NCBI GenBank assembly: GCA_002071085.1
Contig: MWEM01000030.1
Span: 1-32,023 of the forward strand
Reading direction: 5' to 3'
DNA: 32,023 bases
Origin: Thermotogota bacterium ADurb.Bin062
GTDB lineage: Bacteria; Thermotogota; Thermotogae; MWEM01
Shown here: positions 1 to 6,932 of the stretch, piece after piece
Layout: each line of letters begins with the position of its first letter
Numbering within the stretch: the stretch's first letter is position 1
Notes under the pieces: generated by a model
Seen by the model: only the letters and a program-made list of their open reading frames with translations
What the model was told of the DNA's origin: nothing
Database searches by the model: none
Position numbers and translations under genes: made by a program

Positions 1-394
1 CCTGAGAGAGGATAAACCTTTTGTCGCAATGGTCATAATGCTTGGAAGCAAACGGTATCAACTTCCCTCGGCGAGCGATCTGAGTGTCGTCGATGACCAG
101 AATGTGGCGGTGTTGGCTTGTGCCTTCCCCCACCATCTGTCTTCTGAAGAGCGAGAACAAGAGATTTTTCATCGTTACCCAGAACTCCTCGTGAGATTGA
201 AGAAAGCGGAAGAGTGTGGTATGGGAGACGCTGTTGTGTTCATCTGCCGCGATAGCGCTTATACTCGTATAGGAATTCGTGAGCAGGCCTTGGATAAGGA
301 TAAGAAAGTTCTTCAGATAAAAGCCTTCGATGCTGTCAAAAAACGTTCCGAACCTTTCCTGGACAATTTGCTTAATACGTGGTAGAATGGTCAT
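1..394 (-). CDS. IS4/IS701-type DDE transposase, N-terminal part (cut by window edge)
   Basis: The reading frame starts at ATG 394-392, preceded by GAGGAGGAG with about 8 nt spacing, and runs open to base 1, giving about 131 residues. It encodes a helical N-terminal region followed by the first catalytic Asp in LVIDDTQIARRGK. The same protein, lacking its first ~50 codons, is encoded at the other end of the window (30957-32023), where the second Asp and the YREK signature are visible, so the family call rests on that copy. Overlapping bases are 97% identical. A full-length protein would be about 405 residues, normal for IS4-superfamily transposases. The gene is broken only by the window edge as far as can be seen. 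Confidence 0.85.
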   Translation of the reverse strand, partial: MTILPRIKQIVQERFGTFFDSIEGFYLKNFLILIQGLLTNSYTSISAIAADEHNSVSHTTLFRFLQSHEEFWVTMKNLLFSLFRRQMVGEGTSQHRHILVIDDTQIARRGKLIPFASKHYDHCDKRFILSQ

Positions 395-456
395 ATCGGT
401 GCTCCTCCTCTTTGTTATTTTGGTTCACACTTAATAATTTGAGATGGAGCACCGAT
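395..456 (-). promoter_or_regulatory. SD-sequestering hairpin in transposase leader
   Basis: A perfect 11-bp inverted repeat (GGAGCACCGAT at 446-456 against ATCGGTGCTCC at 395-405, plus-strand reading reversed) flanks a 40-nt loop just upstream of the transposase ATG. In the minus-strand mRNA the 3' arm carries part of the Shine-Dalgarno sequence and ends next to the start codon. A transcript entering from outside would fold and hide the ribosome binding site. This resembles the read-through protection known for IS10 and IS50; the function here is inferred. Confidence 0.6.
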
Positions 457-543
457 TTTCCTTGTTCGCTTTCTTTTCAAAGACCAATTTCATTCAGTTT
501 TTCGCTTTTCTGGTTTTTGTAATGACCACGCACATGTTGAGAA

Positions 544-552
544 TGCTATACT
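544..552 (+). promoter_or_regulatory. extended -10 promoter of IS3-type orfA
   Basis: TGCTATACT (TGN plus -10 hexamer 547-552) lies 22 bases before the orfA ATG. No good -35 is seen 16-18 nt upstream, as is common for extended -10 promoters. An RBS AAGGGAGG follows at 557-564. Confidence 0.5.
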
Positions 553-573
553 TAGTAAGGGAGGCGAATAAAT

Positions 574-840
574 ATGGCAGGACAAAAGTACTCTATTGAT
601 AAAATAATCCAGATTCTTTCAGAAGCGAAAATGTTGTCTATGTCGAGTGTGTGTAGAAAATATGGTATTTGTGCTTCCACTTTTTATCGCTGGCAGAAAC
701 ATTATTCTGGGTTTTCTTCCGATCAAGCGAAAAAACTAGTCATCTTAGAAGCTGAAAACAGCGCCCTCAAAAAAATCTTGGCGGAAAAAGAATTGGAGAA
801 CGCTGTGCTTCGCGACTTCATTAAAAAAAACGATCTTTGA
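574..840 (+). CDS. IS3-family transposase OrfA (HTH protein)
   Basis: This 88-residue protein has an N-terminal helix-turn-helix of the HTH_Tnp_1 type (residues ~5-45, including SVCRKYGICASTFYRWQK). A heptad-like Leu-rich coiled coil follows (residues ~50-85), the usual IS3 OrfA dimerisation zipper. It binds the element ends. ATG 574 has RBS AAGGGAGG nine bases upstream. The stop at 838-840 overlaps the open orfB frame, and the last codons contain the slippery A-run, so a fusion OrfAB is expected. Confidence 0.9.
   Translation: MAGQKYSIDKIIQILSEAKMLSMSSVCRKYGICASTFYRWQKHYSGFSSDQAKKLVILEAENSALKKILAEKELENAVLRDFIKKNDL
825..831 (+). promoter_or_regulatory. -1 ribosomal frameshift site (A AAA AAC)
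   Basis: A run of eight A then C spans 823-831. In the orfA frame it reads A AAA AAC, a classical X XXY YYZ heptamer. Slipping by -1 enters the orfB frame and reads through without a stop to 1643. The AGGAGGT at 841-847 just downstream can serve as the internal RBS of orfB and, with the elongating ribosome, could also influence slippage. Confidence 0.7.
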
Positions 841-857
841 AGGAGGTCGTGAGTTAT

Positions 858-1643
858 ATGAAAGAGCACAGTATCCCTGTTCGTGTGATCTGTAACGCTT
901 TTTCTATCGCTCGTGCGACCCTTTACCGATTCCTGGCTTCTCAAATTCGAGAAGATCCTTTGGTGGAGCGGATCACTCAGTTGGCCTATGAACATCCCCA
1001 ATATGGTTATCGCCGCATTTGGGCTCTTCTCAAAAAAGAAGGGATTGTCGTTAATCAAAAAAAGGTCTATCGGATTTATACCCAGCTCTCTCTCCAGAAG
1101 GAGGTGAAACGTTCAAGGAAAATACGTTCTCGTGCCCCTGTGTGTTTGACACAACCACAATTCACCGCCCACGTGTGGTCTGCTGATTTCGTGGATGTGA
1201 TGGTGAGAAATAGAAAAATTAGGCTCCTCTTCGTGATTGATGACCATACCCGTTTGATAGTGGGTTCGTTGGTTGATTTATCTATTCCGGCATATCGGGT
1301 CCAAGCCGTCCTCCAAGAGGCCTTCGCTCTCTATTCTCGTCCGAGGGTCTTGCGTACCGACAATGGTCCCGAATTCAGAGAAGGCGCACTGAATCGCTTT
1401 CTCTCCAACTCTCGCGTCAAGCATGAGTTCATCGTACCAGGCAAACCTCAGCAAAACGGATTTAGCGAAGCGTTCAATGCCAGGCTTAACAACGAATGCC
1501 TTCAAACCTTAGATATGAATCTGCTTTCGCTAAAGGAATTCCAAAGAGCCATACAAGACTGGGTCAACCAATACAATTATCAAAGACCGCATTCGAGTTT
1601 ACAGTACGAAGTGCCTATTAGATATCACATTGCCAGTTATTGA
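858..1643 (+). CDS. IS3-family transposase OrfB (DDE integrase core)
   Basis: This is the catalytic half of the transposase, with an rve-type fold. The frame is open from TTG 837; ATG 858 is preferred because AGGAGGT lies 10 nt before it. Catalytic residues are visible: Asp in VWSADFVDV, Asp in RTDNGPEF and Glu in GFSEAFN, with exactly 35 residues between the last two (DD-35-E). An upstream HTH_21-like segment (HPQYGYRRIWALLKKEG) is present. The C-terminus YNYQRPHSSLQYEVP is typical of the family. The gene looks intact and is probably made mainly as OrfAB by frameshifting. Confidence 0.92.
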   Translation: MKEHSIPVRVICNAFSIARATLYRFLASQIREDPLVERITQLAYEHPQYGYRRIWALLKKEGIVVNQKKVYRIYTQLSLQKEVKRSRKIRSRAPVCLTQPQFTAHVWSADFVDVMVRNRKIRLLFVIDDHTRLIVGSLVDLSIPAYRVQAVLQEAFALYSRPRVLRTDNGPEFREGALNRFLSNSRVKHEFIVPGKPQQNGFSEAFNARLNNECLQTLDMNLLSLKEFQRAIQDWVNQYNYQRPHSSLQYEVPIRYHIASY

Positions 1644-1655
1644 CTTTTTGATGAA

Positions 1656-1680
1656 CCGATGATTCATTATGAATCATCGG
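1656..1680. repeat. perfect 11-bp palindrome downstream of orfB
   Basis: CCGATGATTCA / TGAATCATCGG with a 3-nt centre lies 12 bases after the orfB stop. No U-tract follows on either strand, so it is not a clear intrinsic terminator. It could be a read-through block or a subterminal transposase site. Confidence 0.6.
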
Positions 1681-1682
1681 TA

Positions 1683-1738
1683 GTGAGACACTTTTTATGC
1701 TATACTTTCTCATGAAAACTGTCTCACTTTTGGGGGCA
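1683..1738. repeat. IS3 right-end region with GTGAGACA/TGTCTCAC inverted repeat
   Basis: GTGAGACA (1683-1690) and TGTCTCAC (1720-1727) are exact inverted copies. Between them is TGCTATACT, the same extended -10 word found before orfA. The right one continues into TTTTGGGGGCA, the likely element terminus. An outward promoter next to the end, or two abutted IS ends, are both possible. Confidence 0.45.
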
Positions 1739-1967
1739 TATCAACATACCCCTCTTCCTGTTGCATCTTCACCCGAAAGAGCAGATCGAAAAAGTATTCC
1801 GAGAGGTCTTTCTCGATGTAACTGTCTGTTTCTATCGTTATCGATTCGGGATCGATTAACCGGACGATCTTCGGAGGCAGATAGTGCTGGATGAAGGACT
1901 TCGTGGTTTCGATATCTCCCATAACTTCTTTAAACAATTTGTCGTGCGCTTTATTTAGCATCTTCAC
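1710..1967 (-). pseudogene. Rpn-family recombination-promoting nuclease (PD-(D/E)XK), truncated by IS3
   Basis: The N-terminal ~75 residues match the Rpn/transposase_31 family: HDKLFKEVMGDIETTKSFI, then YLPPKIVRLIDPESI and the FFDLLFRVK...GYV stretch leading into the nuclease core. After GYV the frame enters IS end DNA (about 1738 downward) and stops at 1710. The catalytic core, normally starting around the YLLxEHQS segment, is missing here and is not found left of the IS. GTG 1967 is the likely start (GGAGGG with 6-nt spacing); ATG 1961 is an alternative. Rpn proteins are often IS-interrupted and many paralogues occur per genome. Confidence 0.8.
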
Positions 1968-1998
1968 AGGTATCCCTCCAGAAGAAAGTCTCATCGGT

Positions 1999-2004
1999 AT
2001 TATA
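1999..2004 (-). promoter_or_regulatory. -10 element of the rpn remnant
   Basis: TATAAT on the minus strand is centred in a perfect palindrome CGGTATAATACCG. The -35 is poor (TTTCGG at 17 nt). Confidence 0.35.
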
Positions 2005-2062
2005 CCGTAAAGGCGGGATTCCCGAAAAGGAAAAGTGTTTCCGTCTTTTTTCTCAAAAGCGT

Positions 2063-2566
2063 ATCGCGCCGTCGCGAAAAGAAGGGGTGCTTACGCCGCG
2101 ATGGTGCGCCTGGGAACGCCAAACTTTGGTTCGGCATATTTTAGAAAAGTAAAAGAGGGTTTCGCACAGAGAACGCAGAGAACGCAGTGGAAACATAAAC
2201 CTGGTGTTGACTCTCGAAAACACATCTCTTCTTTGTGCTCTCCGTACCCTCCGTGTGAACCCCGCCTTATCTTTAAGACATACCAACTTAAAAGTTGGCG
2301 TTCCCAGGGCGTTCACAAGAATCTTTTCTCTGTGCCCTCCGTGTGAGCTTTTTTTCAAGACATGCCAACTTAAAAGTTGGCGTTCCCAGCTCACGAAGTA
2401 TCGCGCCGTCGCGAAAAGAAGAAGCGCTTACGCCGCGATGAGCCCGTACAAAAGTGTATCGCGCCGTCGCGAAAAGCAGGGGCGCTTACGCCGCGATGAC
2501 TACGTGGACCAAAAATCGCGCTATCGATTCTGGCCTTGTTTCTTGATTACACTCCATAACTTGACA
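2063..2566. repeat. repeat island 1 (A, B, C families and one MITE end)
   Basis: No gene is supported between 2005 and 2730. Full 40-bp A palindromes (ATCGCGCCGT... to ...CGCCGCGAT) lie at 2063-2102, 2400-2439 and 2458-2497. B hairpins (GCC...GGC followed or preceded by GTTCCCAG/GGGAAC) lie near 2118-2135, 2283-2298 and 2364-2381. C tracts (CACAGAGNN or its complement) lie near 2160-2190, 2228-2265 and 2318-2348. An inward-facing MITE right end (CTCCATAACTTGACACA) closes the island at 2551-2567. Its last ~75 bases are closely similar to those before 5117. Confidence 0.8.
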
Positions 2567-2730
2567 CATCCCCACAGATTTGTAGCGCGAATCCGTCAAC
2601 ATCTGCTGACTGATACACGGCAAGAAGTCGCCAACAATCTCCATCGGATTTCCGGCATATATCCGTCGCCCAAGTCCGACTATGGATTTAACCGGAAAAC
2701 CCCGGGAGACCTTGCCTAAAAGACGGTGGT

Positions 2731-3225
2731 TTAAAAGTGAAAGCGCGCGCCGATTTCGACCGATATTAAAAAACGGTAATTTTCTCCGAAAAGGCCAATG
2801 GCGGGACGAACCTGTCCGTAGATCTCGACGTGATTCCTGCCGTTTAGCGGAATCGGGTAATACAAGCCGATGGGTAATTCGAGCGCAGACAAAGTCATGA
2901 GCTGTTTCTTTCCCTCTTCCTCCTCTAACCACAACACTTCACACAATCCACCGCCCACGTAGATGGGCAAGTAGCTGCCCTTCCCTATCGGTATCAGTCG
3001 TCTAAAAAAATAGAGCAGGTCAAGGTTCAGGTAAACCCCTTTGGGGTTCCACAGGAAGGCGTAGCCGGCGCCCCCTTGGAGAGACATCTCATAGGTCATT
3101 TCGTAGCGAAAGTTTAATCCCGAAGGCTGTCCCGCACCAACCCCGATTCCAAAACCATCGGCGTAGGCCGTGACCGCGCACAGCCATGCGGCGATAAAAA
3201 AAACCGTAAGCAGCACTCTTTTCAC
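2731..3225 (-). CDS. small outer-membrane beta-barrel-like protein
   Basis: The 164-residue protein starts at GTG 3225. The first ~22 residues are a signal peptide (MKRVLLTVFFIAAWLCAVTAYA). The mature part is rich in Gly and aromatic residues with alternating hydrophobic strands (for example GVYLNLDLLYFF, LPIYVGGGL, LELPIGLYYPI, HVEIYGQVRPAIGLF). It ends in GARFHF, with a C-terminal Phe as expected for BAM-inserted barrels. About 6-8 strands would fit. The start overlaps the pyrG stop as GTGA and its RBS (GGGGGG) lies inside the last pyrG codons, so translation is coupled. I do not recognise the exact family. No terminator is obvious downstream. Confidence 0.7.
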   Translation of the reverse strand: MKRVLLTVFFIAAWLCAVTAYADGFGIGVGAGQPSGLNFRYEMTYEMSLQGGAGYAFLWNPKGVYLNLDLLYFFRRLIPIGKGSYLPIYVGGGLCEVLWLEEEEGKKQLMTLSALELPIGLYYPIPLNGRNHVEIYGQVRPAIGLFGENYRFLISVEIGARFHF

Positions 3226-4826
3226 AATGACCCCCCTTTAGATACTCCATTGATAGCCCGTATAAAAGATAGGAATAGCGGGTGCGGATGCCCCACTTTG
3301 GATAGGAACTCCGGGTGATACTGCACTCCGATGAAAAACGGATGGTCTTCCAATTCGACGGATTCCACAAATTCGTTCTTCGATCCCACGATCAACCGCT
3401 TTGAGCGGTTTTCTTCATTCGCCTCTTCCGGCAACTTCAGAAAGGACCGGCAAAGCTCCCAGTTCACCTCATACCGGTGGCGGTGGCGCTCAAAGACCTC
3501 TTCCAAGTCACCGTAGGCCTCGTATAACCGCGTGTTCTTGAAGATCGGCGCTCGCTGTGCCCCCAGGCGCATCGTGCCACCCATCTGCAAAGTCTTCTTC
3601 TGCTCTTCCATCAAATCGATGAGCGGACGCTCGGTTTCCGGGTTAAACTCCGTGGAATCGGCCTCTTTCATCCCGAGCTGGTTTCGAGCGAATTCCAAAA
3701 TCATCAGCTGCATACCGAGACAGATTCCGAGGAGGGGTTTTCTGCGTTCGCGCGCATAGCCGATCGCCTTCAGTTTTCCCTCGATGCCGCGCTTTCCGAA
3801 TCCCCCCGGGATGATCAGTCCTCCATAATCCTTGAGGAGGAGGTGTACCTCCTCTTCGTTCATCTCCTCCAATTCCTGCGCATCCAGCAGGGTTGGTTTC
3901 TCTACCCCGCACAAGAAGATCGATTCGATGATGCTCTTGTAAGCGTCGTCCGTCCCGAGGTATTTTCCGACAATGCCGATCTTCAGTGGTTTGAAGACCG
4001 TCGGATAGTCCCATTGGAAGTCCCGGGAAGCGGTCAATTGGAGACGATCCAGGATGATCGTGTGAAACCGCATATTGTAAAGGTTTCGCGGAACCTCGTA
4101 GACGTTTTTGTTATCCGGTAGGTTGATCACCATCTCCGGTTTGATGCCGGCGAACAGAGCGATCTTCCGTATTTCTGGCGATTCGATTGGTAGTTCGCTC
4201 CTGGCCGCGATGACGTCCGGTTGGATCCCGATCCTTCTCAGGAGTTGTACCGATTGTTGGGTGGGCTTCGTTTTGTACTCGTTCGTGACTTTAAGGTAGG
4301 GAACATAGGTGATATGGATGAAAAGGAAGTTTTCCTTTCCTTTCTCCAGGACCATTTCCCGTATCGTTTCGAGGAAGACCTCTCCTTCGATGTCGCCCAC
4401 CGTGCCGCCGATCTCTATGATCACGACTTCGGCCTCGATCTGATTCAGCCTTTCTTTGACTTCGCCGGTGACATGCGGGACGATCTGAACGGTGGACCCG
4501 AGGTACTTCCCCCCCCGCTCTTTGGCGATCACCGAGGAGTAGATCTGGCCTGCTGTGATGTTGTTCTCTTTTCGCATATTAAGGCCGATAAACCGTTCGT
4601 AGTGCCCAAGGTCTAGGTCCGCTTCATACCCGTCCTCGGTGACAAAAACCTCTCCGTGCTGGTTCGGGTTCATCGTCCCAGCGTCCACGTTCAAGTATGG
4701 ATCGATTTTTACTCCCAGCACATCGATCCCCAGCTCTTTGAGTAGACGACCGGTGGATGCCGACAGTATCCCTTTCCCGATACCGCTTAATACGCCGCCC
4801 GTCACGACGATATACTTCTTCGCCAC
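3222..4826 (-). CDS. pyrG: CTP synthase
   Basis: The enzyme makes CTP from UTP, ATP and glutamine in the cytoplasm. The N-terminal synthetase domain shows YIVVTGGVLSGIGKG (P-loop), KIDPYLNVDAGTMNPNQHG and DLGHYERF. The C-terminal class I glutaminase domain shows GGLIIPGGFGKRG, the nucleophile Cys in LGICLGMQ (about residue 369) and the His/Glu pair in YHPEFLSK near residue 504. Length is 534 residues, within the normal 530-550. The start is set at GTG 4826 because GGGGGG lies 9 nt upstream; the longer frame starting with TTG 4835 would put the RBS directly against the codon. The family N-terminus (M-x-KYI-VTGGV) agrees. Confidence 0.97.
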   Translation of the reverse strand: MAKKYIVVTGGVLSGIGKGILSASTGRLLKELGIDVLGVKIDPYLNVDAGTMNPNQHGEVFVTEDGYEADLDLGHYERFIGLNMRKENNITAGQIYSSVIAKERGGKYLGSTVQIVPHVTGEVKERLNQIEAEVVIIEIGGTVGDIEGEVFLETIREMVLEKGKENFLFIHITYVPYLKVTNEYKTKPTQQSVQLLRRIGIQPDVIAARSELPIESPEIRKIALFAGIKPEMVINLPDNKNVYEVPRNLYNMRFHTIILDRLQLTASRDFQWDYPTVFKPLKIGIVGKYLGTDDAYKSIIESIFLCGVEKPTLLDAQELEEMNEEEVHLLLKDYGGLIIPGGFGKRGIEGKLKAIGYARERRKPLLGICLGMQLMILEFARNQLGMKEADSTEFNPETERPLIDLMEEQKKTLQMGGTMRLGAQRAPIFKNTRLYEAYGDLEEVFERHRHRYEVNWELCRSFLKLPEEANEENRSKRLIVGSKNEFVESVELEDHPFFIGVQYHPEFLSKVGHPHPLFLSFIRAINGVSKGGSL

Positions 4827-4854
4827 GCAGTTCAACCCCCCTCACAATACAAGG

Positions 4855-4863
4855 ATTATAGCA
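4855..4863 (-). promoter_or_regulatory. extended -10 promoter of pyrG
   Basis: TGCTATAAT on the minus strand lies 29 bases upstream of the GTG start. No strong -35 is seen. The same word precedes the divergent ATPase gene (5146-5154). Confidence 0.65.
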
Positions 4864-4887
4864 TAAAGCAACCTTTTCCAGGGTTTG

Positions 4888-5120
4888 GTGTGGGTCAAGT
4901 TATGGGGTGACATAACTAAGAGGTTCATCGCGGGGTAAGTGATTTTTACGACCCTGCGATCTACACTTTGCCCTTTCTACGCCGCAATGGGCTTGTACAA
5001 AGGCGTATCGCGCCGTCACGAAAAGAAAGTGCGCTTACGCCGCGATGACTACGTGGAATAAATATCGTGTGATCGATTCTGGCCTTGTTTCTTGAGTACA
5101 CCCCATAACTTGACACACAC
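4888..5120. mobile_element. MITE-like element, 233 bp, complete
   Basis: Its terminal inverted repeats match at 21 of 22 positions: left GTGTGGGTCAAGTTATGGGG, and right the reverse of GTGTGTCAAGTTATGGGGTG. Inside, in order, are a small palindrome AGTTATG/CATAACT (4899-4918), a D hairpin (4927-4960, ATCGCGGGG...CCCTGCGAT) and an A palindrome (5007-5046). No coding capacity and no clear target duplication are seen. It sits between the divergent promoters of pyrG and the ATPase gene. Single ends or partial copies occur at 2551-2567, 7109-7140 and 25575-25738. A trans-acting transposase is presumed but not found. Confidence 0.65.
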
Positions 5121-5145
5121 TTCACACTTGCTCCGGCGAGTTCTA

Positions 5146-5154
5146 TGCTATAAT
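5146..5154 (+). promoter_or_regulatory. extended -10 promoter of the ATPase gene
   Basis: TGCTATAAT is a perfect extended -10, 31 bases before the chosen ATG. Only a weak -35 exists at the right distance; the TTGACA at 5111-5116 belongs to the MITE end and is too far upstream (32 nt). Confidence 0.65.
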
Positions 5155-5185
5155 CTTTCCAAACACAACAAAGTGGGTGAATGCG

Positions 5186-6478
5186 ATGTTCAGGATGCCG
5201 GAAAAGATAACATACGCCTTACCAGAGCTAATCGGAAACACCGAGCTCTTCGTCGGGAGAAAGAAGGAGTTCGATTTCTTTCTTGGAGAGTGGTACGACC
5301 GTTTGATTGGAAACATCGCTCGAAGTCAAGCGATCGTCGCCAGACGAAAGAAAGGGAAGACGGCGTTTTTGCAGCGGCTGTTCAATATCCTGTGGAGCTG
5401 CCCGGATACAGGTGTCATCCCGTTCTACTTCAGCGTAAGAGAGATGAAAACAACCCTCGCAGAGTTCTCGAAATCCTTCTTCGCCACTTTCACGAATCAT
5501 TACCTCTCTTTTTTGGAAAAAAACGTTGAGTATCTTCAAAACCCCTATTCTTTCGAACTACTGGATAGACTCATAGAAAAAGTTCCGGAGTTGAGCCGAC
5601 ATTATGAATCCATAAAAAGATATAAAGCGGAAAACGAGTGGGGATTGATGTGGGAAGTGGCGAGCCGCGCGCCTTCTGAGATAGCAGTAACGCAAAAGAT
5701 CAAAATCGTCCAAATCTTGGAAGAATTTCAGAACCTCAATGAGTACGTTTTTGACTATCGGGGGCAAAAGATCGATTCATTGAGCGGGACGTACCTTGAC
5801 CTTGCTGAGAAGAGGGAAGCTCCGCTCATCATTTCGGGGAGCGAAGTCCACGGGTTGTTAGAGATCGTGCGAAAACTCACGGCACGGTTCGAGGAGAATG
5901 TCCTGGAGAACCTCCCGGAAGAGGAGGCGAAAGAAGCGATTTGGAAGTACGCGGAGATCTATCGAACAAAGATCGACAATGCCGGAGTGGACAAGCTTTG
6001 GAATCTCACACGTGGAGACCCTTTGTATATCTATGCGCTTTTCTCCTCATACCACAACGCAAAAAAAGATTACGATCGAGAGGACAACGTCATCGAAGTG
6101 TACACGCAAGAGATCAAGAGCGGACTGATTTTCAAAACTTGGGGCGAATACCTCGCAGGAGTTTTCTTGGAAGCGAACGAAAGGGATGCGAAACGGATTA
6201 TGCTGTACCTGTTTCAGGCGGGCAAAGAACGCACTCGAGCGCGAATAATCAAAGACCTCAAGCTCGATATAACCGATTCAGAACTGAAAACGAAGCTGCA
6301 AAAGTTAATCAAAGCGGATCTAATCTCATATGGGAGCACCGCATCTAGATACGTGATCGCGAAAGACAAAACCTACGAACTCCTCTTTCGACGGCTCTTT
6401 CAAAAAGAGATCGACAACTCCGTCCCAGATATCCGCAAAGAGCTGAGCCGGGAGATGGGTGGGAACGCCGCACTTTAG
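5186..6478 (+). CDS. AAA ATPase of the archaeal ATPase_2 (STAND-like) type
   Basis: The protein has about 430 residues. FVGRKKEF (about residue 23) is the box that precedes the P-loop in PF01637-type ATPases. Walker A is ARRKKGKT, with Ala in place of the first Gly. Walker B is IVQILEEFQ, with Glu in place of the usual first Asp (DEFQ). The C-terminal third looks like a winged-helix region (ARIIKDLKLDITDSELKTKLQKLIKADLISYG). These proteins act as NTP switches, often in defence or mobile contexts; the role here is unknown. ATG 5186 is chosen (GGTGA 5 nt before); GTG 5177 and ATG 5195 are alternatives. The final codons (GNAAL-stop) lie within a B repeat, so the original C-terminus was probably replaced. 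Confidence 0.75.
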   Translation: MFRMPEKITYALPELIGNTELFVGRKKEFDFFLGEWYDRLIGNIARSQAIVARRKKGKTAFLQRLFNILWSCPDTGVIPFYFSVREMKTTLAEFSKSFFATFTNHYLSFLEKNVEYLQNPYSFELLDRLIEKVPELSRHYESIKRYKAENEWGLMWEVASRAPSEIAVTQKIKIVQILEEFQNLNEYVFDYRGQKIDSLSGTYLDLAEKREAPLIISGSEVHGLLEIVRKLTARFEENVLENLPEEEAKEAIWKYAEIYRTKIDNAGVDKLWNLTRGDPLYIYALFSSYHNAKKDYDREDNVIEVYTQEIKSGLIFKTWGEYLAGVFLEANERDAKRIMLYLFQAGKERTRARIIKDLKLDITDSELKTKLQKLIKADLISYGSTASRYVIAKDKTYELLFRRLFQKEIDNSVPDIRKELSREMGGNAAL

Positions 6479-6484
6479 TGCGGC
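6467..6484. repeat. B-family hairpin overlapping the ATPase stop codon
   Basis: GCCGCACTTTAGTGCGGC is a perfect palindromic hairpin preceded by GGGAAC. The ATPase TAG (6476-6478) is in its loop/right arm. It may also act as a 3' mRNA stabiliser. Confidence 0.8.
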
Positions 6485-6504
6485 ATGTTAAATTAGAAGA
6501 GAAG

Positions 6505-6858
6505 AGTGTTTCTCACGGAGAACACAGAGGGCACGGAGAACGCGGAGAGAACATAGATCGCGGCGTATGTAATTTTCGTCTTCGCGACGGCGCGATACGC
6601 TTCGGAACTTTCTGCCTACCCGTTTCTGATACTTTCGATACAAAAACGGAGAAAAAGCTGAGCGTGTAGCTTTGTAAAAAGGACAAAAGGCGGATGTGGG
6701 AGCGTAAAATACACTTACCCCGCGATGAACCTGTAGTAACCGTGGTGTAAGCACTTAAGACTTCACAGGGTGCTCCCAAGAAACCAAGACGTGCCAAACC
6801 AAAGTTCGGTTTCCCTATGGCGTTTAAAAGTACCTTTGCTCTGTGCCCTCCGTGGGAC
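6505..6858. repeat. repeat island 2 (C, A, D, B, C)
   Basis: No complete gene lies between 6479 and 7483. This part contains a C tract (6505-6550), a minus-oriented full 40-bp A copy (6557-6596), a degenerate minus-oriented D hairpin (about 6692-6725), a B-like hairpin (6793-6810, GCCAAACC...GGT) and a reversed C tract (6836-6858). The D-then-A order is the same as elsewhere when read on the minus strand, but with about 95 bp between them. Confidence 0.7.
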
Positions 6859-6916
6859 CCCCCTTTTTTTCTCTTTGCTGGGCGGATGATACGCGCGCGT
6901 ATGCGGCGGTCTTCAT
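6824..6916 (-). pseudogene. serine recombinase, N-terminal fragment cut by a repeat
   Basis: ATG 6916-6914, with GAGGT about 6 nt upstream, opens the peptide MKTAAYARVSSAQQRE. This is the characteristic first strand of serine site-specific recombinases (the YARVS motif holds the nucleophilic Ser). After about 17 residues the frame runs into a C tract (PTEGTEQR) and stops at 6824. The rest of the recombinase is absent here. It is too short for routine ORF calling, but its start, RBS, promoter and structured leader are all in place, so a real gene once began here. Confidence 0.7.
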
Positions 6917-6932
6917 GTTGTTACCTCACAAT

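Larger units (their letters stand above)
544..1738 (+). mobile_element. IS3-type insertion sequence, left end not identified
   Basis: It contains orfA and orfB in the usual IS3 arrangement with a frameshift signal between them. The right end is probably at ...TTTTGGGGGCA (1738), because the Rpn reading frame on the minus strand is interrupted just there. The matching left terminal repeat, which should read TGCCCCCAAAAGTGAGACA, is not present between the IS4/IS701 leader (up to ~456) and orfA. The left end was therefore lost or replaced, perhaps when the neighbouring IS arrived, and the start given is nominal. Bases 457-543 hold no recognisable feature. Confidence 0.65.

Noticed and set aside
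29..385. 118-residue plus-strand ORF
   Set aside because: It is the antisense shadow of the transposase gene at 1-394, whose catalytic motif is on the minus strand.
2486..2932. 148-residue minus-strand ORF
   Set aside because: It overlaps the signal-peptide-bearing barrel gene in another frame and runs into A repeats; no RBS or family motif.
4833..4835. TTG start for pyrG
   Set aside because: The G-rich RBS would touch the codon; GTG 4826 has correct spacing and the family N-terminus.
5111..5154. TTGACA at 5111 as -35 of the ATPase promoter
   Set aside because: The distance to TATAAT is 32 nt, too long; the hexamer is part of the MITE end.
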